A stretch of 64,000 bases of DNA from Gordionus sp. m RMFG-2023 (Eukaryota > Nematomorpha > Gordioida > Chordodea > Parachordodidae), in NCBI RefSeq assembly GCF_954871325.1, contig NC_088776.1:45402569-45466568 (forward strand). The letters are read 5' to 3'. A program made the position numbers and the translations under genes. Position 1 is the first letter of the stretch; the number at the start of each line of letters is the position of its first letter. Below, piece after piece: positions 59,876-64,000 of this stretch. The notes beneath the pieces were generated by a model. That model was not told where the DNA came from. It made no database searches and worked only from the letters and a program-made list of their open reading frames with translations.

Positions 59876-60671
59876 GGCTGAATTGAAAGCCGTTTATTTG
59901 AAAACATTACTTCGATCCATGCAAAGTTTGATATTATTATATTGCAATAATTATATATATTATCCTTTTTTGTTTCAAAACTCATATGCAAGAAATATCT
60001 GATTGTTATAAACAATATAATTTATATTTATAACTATAAACTATCTATGTACAATTAATAATAGATCTAATATAATTATACTTATAAACATATCATGAAG
60101 GGTGTTATGGACCTTAATATTCCAGAATATCTAATAATTAAACATGTTGAAGGCCGGCAAATTTATTTATAAATTTTATATATATTTGGACCAACATATT
60201 GATAAAAAAAATATATTAACTACAATATAACATAATAAGAATGACCATATTTGTGATGTACATATATATATTATATAATGATGCTCTATTAATTATAGTT
60301 CTTGCAAAAACCCCTTAAGTCGTTCTAAGAAATAATATTAAATTTTTAAATATATAATGTGTAAAAATGAACAATTAGTATAATATATTTATAGTTCAAA
60401 TTTTATCCATGAATGAATAATATGTTTAAAGTATACGCAAATTCTCTACTGTAACATGAAGAGCAAGTAAAAAGGTATATACATTATAAATTTTCTATTC
60501 TAATTCATTTTTTAAAGAGGTATCAAAATTGAAAAATTATTTTTATTATAGTTATTTCTCTAAAATTTTATAGTCTATAGGTAATAATTTTTATGTAAAA
60601 CGCTTTCGTTTAGAGGTTAATAGTGGTATAATCTGAGCAATTTAATTATTATCGTAATCAATTTATATTCA

Positions 60672-60745
60672 AGGTTTATTGGCATTGGCGCAATTACGCG
60701 AAGAAGTATTTGCGTATAATTCACGCGCTGAGAAGACAGGTCTTA
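60672..60745 (+). CDS. Exon-like segment (LLALAQLREEVFAYN...)
   Basis: After an acceptor-like TTTATATTCAAG, the frame reads LLALAQLREEVFAYNSRAEK, followed by a possible donor (ACAG/GTCTTA). Composition is protein-like and alpha-helical. Upstream and downstream exons were not found. The left-arm copy (about 300-395) has a stop in the same frame. It may be an internal exon of a host gene cut by the duplication; the protein was not recognised. Confidence 0.35.
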
Positions 60746-61654
60746 GATCAATGGTGTTAATAAAAAAATATTTTTGAAAAGTTCTTTTGAAAAATAATTT
60801 TTTAAGATATAATTTTTATGTGGTAAGTTTTTATGCAATAACGACTTGTCCGGAATTCTCATTTTATGAAGGAATACTGAATCTCAATATCAAATCATCT
60901 ACCAAAATAGTTTTTAAATTTGAAAAAAATCTGATTTTACCAGAGTGCATAATTTCAGGCAATATCTTATCTTTGAGTATTTAATTATGAAAAAAAAATC
61001 TATGAAATAAAAATTAACATAAATTAAGAGTTGTTTATAAGTTCTTAGTGAAATTGTCGGAAATTCATAGATTAGGTCCTATACACATATTAAAATACAT
61101 TTCCGGTAAAATCAGATTTTTTCCTAATTGATTTATAATTGAGATATTCCAAATTCTCAATTGACAACTCCGGCTAGGTCATCGTTTCAAAAAATATAAA
61201 TTTTTAAAATCTTGATATTGATATTGAACCACCCGAGGTATTGCCTTAGGGAAAGAAAAATTGATGAAGGATATTGAGATAAATTAGTTTTCGAATTAAT
61301 ATAGTGACTGCTAATTGTCTATTTCAATAAATAAATTACATTTTTATGAAAGTCTGAATGTAAATTATTGAAAATTGCCCCCAGAAATCTGGTACGAAGG
61401 TAGAAATTTAACCCTTCTAATAACATTATTATGCCCATTATTATGTTATTAGATTATTAGTACTAAAACCGAATCTATATATCCATTCTGATCATGATAT
61501 ATTATTGTCAAAATTTGTTAATGTTAAATATACCAGTATGATATTGAAACAACAAAAATTTGCTCTGATCGAGATAAACAATTTTTATTTATAATATTTA
61601 TATAAAAAAAATAAGATTTTTAGAAATAACGCATATAAAAAATCAAAAAACTTC

Positions 61655-61830
61655 AGTGTCTTAGTAGGTAAGTGCGTGGATTGCTAATTTGATAGCTCTT
61701 AGTAATGAGCAAAATACATGATTTTCTCTACTGAAGCCAACTAGGTTGTTCTGCTAGGGAATATACTATATAGTAGATCGGAAGTGAACGAGTGATTCCG
61801 TCTCTTAAATATATTAAAAAAAGAATAATG
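61655..61830 (+). mobile_element. tRNA-derived SINE, copy 2
   Basis: An A-box-like GTCTTAGTAGGTAAGTGCG head, then a body with ACTGAAGCCAACTAGGTTG and GAGTGATTCCGTCTCTTAAAT and an A-rich tail. It matches the body of copy 3 and the end of copy 1. The B-box is worn. Confidence 0.6.
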
Positions 61831-61914
61831 ATTCTCCCCGTCAGATGGATTTTGTTAATATGTATTTTTCATAAAATATCTAAACATGTCATTTATATAT
61901 CATTATATATAGAA

Positions 61915-62075
61915 AAAAATTAAGTTGGACTAGTTAACGATGGCATAAATCTGGATTCGAATCCAGTAAGGACTATATTTCTTTTCTGAAGTCAACTTAA
62001 TAGTTATATCCTTGAGGGGATGATAATAGATTGGAGGAGACCGCTTAATTCCGCCTTTAAATATTTAAAAAATAG
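61915..62075 (+). mobile_element. tRNA-derived SINE, copy 3
   Basis: The head has a B-box GGATTCGAATCC and a shortened A-box side. The body has TCTGAAGTCAACTTAATAG, GAGGGGATGATAATAG and CTTAATTCCGCCTTTAAAT, then an A-rich tail. It lies in tandem with copy 2 about 85 bp away. Confidence 0.65.
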
Positions 62076-63396
62076 GCTTTATAACACTTTGATATAATTT
62101 GGTTGTTGATTAGCAAATGGTTTGAAGGGTATTATCACTAGGCAAAAAAAATGAGTTTTTTTGCATTTTATATGTTGACTATGCGATAACTTGGCATTCA
62201 AAATTGCTTTATAATGATAATAAATAACTTATGGTTTTAATAATATGGTTAATGACACTACTTCCTTGAAAAGGCATCTTATGTAATGTTACATGATTTT
62301 TTAAATCATATTCAGATATTTGTTATATAAATCTAATTATCCGTTACCTGAAAAGTGCAGGATATAATTGAAAAAAAATGTATGAAAATGGAGACAGGGG
62401 TTATATGGCAGTGTTATTCTCGCTTGCAATAAAATTTTATTTTTATTCTATAAGATTAAACCAATTGTACCAATGGCCAGTCTCATCATTAGACTACAAA
62501 ATAAAAAGAACCAAACTATTTTTCATACTGTGGACGCTGTTTAGGATTATGTAAATGTGATTGCTATGTTAAAATATTAATCTTTGAATCTAGGTTAGTA
62601 GGAGGTAAGAGGGGGGAGGATAACAACTTTTTAAATTTTAATCATTGTTGTCAGGTAAGATATCAAACTAATTAAAATCACTCTAGGTCTAGGTCTTCGA
62701 AGCAGATTTGTTAGGTAATGAGGTAAGGAACTTCTACAATCCCTAAGCGAATGACGATATTACCCCTCCCCCCCACACACCCTATTTAAAAAGGAAATCC
62801 AAATAAAAACTACTCCTACCCCCTCAAATTTCAATGGAGATTTACATCATATCCCCCTCCCCGTAGTAGAAGTTCCAGGGGGGGGGGGGTATTAAATATA
62901 ATTCCTGACAGAGGCCTTAAATTAAATTTACTAATATAATTTAAAAACATAACAAAAATAGTCAGTAAAAGTAAAAATAAATCTTGATTTAGAATTTATT
63001 CAACTTCTATATTAATGGGACTAATGATGTCGCTCCATTCAAGCCGACTCTTAAACTGCTTAGCCAAGTTTATAATCGAACCTTGGAACGCAAATCCGCT
63101 CAGCCTTGGAGTGCTAGCCAAAATAATTGGCTAAGCCGAATCATTTTTGTTATTATAAAAAGTGAATCCCCTGAAGTTGAAAAAGGTAGCGATGCCTCTG
63201 GACCTCAGTCTTTAGAGTTAACAAGAAACCTTAAATAAAATTGAAATAGTTATACTACATTTTTCCAAGATTTCAAAAAATTCATAGATTTCAGTGAATT
63301 CACTCAAATTTTATGAATCAAAAGTCTATTAATTCTCTACCAGGGTTAAAATATTTATATTATTTATATATCCCCCCTCCCCCTTTACAATATTAG
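62076..63396. other. Intergenic or intronic sequence before the last gene
   Basis: No gene seen. Contains C-rich/G-rich tracts near 62765, 62820-62890 and 63370. A 'CCCCTCAAATTTCAATGGAGA' type word resembles blocks at 6165 and 8685 in the left arm. The pyrimidine run at 63370-63387 followed by ATATTAG could be a splice acceptor for the next exon. Confidence 0.5.
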
Positions 63397-64000
63397 ATGA
63401 CACTGCATATAATTATTTTTTCCATTCTCCTGCATTCCCGGTTGCTAACATCGTATATACATAACCTATATAATGATCCCAACGATACTTTTGGTTGGAG
63501 TGATAAATTAAGGGATAAAAATCCCACTTCTAATATTATTCTAATCCTCACAAATTATTCCGAAAATGTCACATACAAACATATACAAATAAAACCGCTG
63601 ACGAATATACGTCAATCTTTAAAAGAGTCCATTGATATATTTCAAAATTACACGTTCAATAAAAATCATGAAGCAAACTCAAGCGATTTTTTTACAAACA
63701 ATGCAACACCCTACAGATGCGGACAATATTTCGACTGTATTATATACGACAAAACAGAAACGCCTTTTAAAAATAACTCATTTATGAAACAATTATCAAC
63801 GGACCAAAAGGTGCTATTATTCGAAAAAATGACCTCTCTCGATTCGAATACAAATTCAAATGGTTTAGAGAGTCTCGATTTTAAAACTGATGTAAATGAG
63901 AATAAGATTCTTTCTAATATAATCCTTCGAGAAGCACCCGATTACAATTGGACCGAAAATGACGAACATTTTGAGACGAATCCCTACTTGAGTCTGGACG
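63397..64000 (+). CDS. First coding exon of a secreted, N-glycosylated protein (partial)
   Basis: An open frame from ATG at 63397 to the window end, 201 codons without a stop. Residues 1-20 (MTLHIIIFSILLHSRLLTSY) look like a signal peptide. Eight N-glycosylation sequons follow (Asn 29, 53, 57, 84, 94, 102, 126, 184), and there are two cysteines (108 and 114; YRCGQYFDC). An in-frame TAG directly before the ATG and a pyrimidine tract ending in AG suggest that the exon begins at or just before the start codon. The protein is extracellular or the ectodomain of a membrane protein. I did not recognise the family, and the gene continues beyond the window. Confidence 0.75.
   Translation, partial: MTLHIIIFSILLHSRLLTSYIHNLYNDPNDTFGWSDKLRDKNPTSNIILILTNYSENVTYKHIQIKPLTNIRQSLKESIDIFQNYTFNKNHEANSSDFFTNNATPYRCGQYFDCIIYDKTETPFKNNSFMKQLSTDQKVLLFEKMTSLDSNTNSNGLESLDFKTDVNENKILSNIILREAPDYNWTENDEHFETNPYLSLD

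Larger units (their letters stand above)
49970..61049 (-). repeat. Right arm of the giant inverted duplication
   Basis: Reverse-complement partner of 1-16360, separated from it by 33.6 kb. Right-arm-only features are a 5'-truncated LINE (51221-52058), an expanded 18-19-bp minisatellite (50703-50792), a 1.07-kb block with a membrane-protein reading frame (58846-59929), and a deletion of about 1.0 kb inside the peroxidase copy. Similarity to the left arm stops abruptly at 49970. To the right it can be followed only to 61049, because the left arm runs off the window start. Confidence 0.93.

Overview
The window is about three-quarters A+T and reads as nuclear DNA of an invertebrate animal. It has spliced genes with short GT-AG introns (many of 42-55 bp), an animal-type heme peroxidase, and a dense load of LINEs, SINEs, hAT, MULE and other DNA transposons and LTR-element fossils. 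Nothing bacterial was seen. The species cannot be named from sequence alone.

Layout. (1) Bases 1-16360 are the left arm of a very large inverted duplication; bases 49970-61049 are the right arm, its near-identical reverse complement. (2) One host gene, a secreted heme peroxidase of 15 exons and 739 residues, runs on the + strand from 9612 to 33795. Exons 1-9 lie in the left arm. Exons 10-15 lie in the 33.6-kb spacer, separated by introns of 12.5, 4.6 and 4.1 kb stuffed with mobile elements. All 14 junctions keep GT-AG and reading phase. (3) The right arm carries a broken antisense copy of exons 1-9. Exons 1-3 are well kept, and about 1 kb from mid exon 4 to the start of exon 9 is missing. (4) From 34 to 50 kb the window is mostly mobile DNA: a non-autonomous hAT, a LINE fragment, a tRNA-derived SINE, a Ty3/Gypsy-type LTR fossil with matching LTRs, a MULE remnant, a zinc-knuckle gag fossil and several hAT transposase remnants. 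(5) Right of the duplication, 61-64 kb holds two more SINE copies and the first coding exon of an unrecognised secreted glycoprotein gene that leaves the window.

History. Comparing the arms dates many insertions. The hAT at 14801 and the small MITEs near 6.9 and 7.7 kb are in both arms and predate the duplication. The LTR fossil at 1081, the long-TIR transposon at 11586 and a LINE tail at 13905 are only in the left arm. A LINE at 51221 and an expanded minisatellite at 50703 are only in the right arm. The inner edge of the duplication lies inside the shared hAT transposase. The R2-like LINE family occurs five times, once with an uninterrupted reading frame of about 760 codons.
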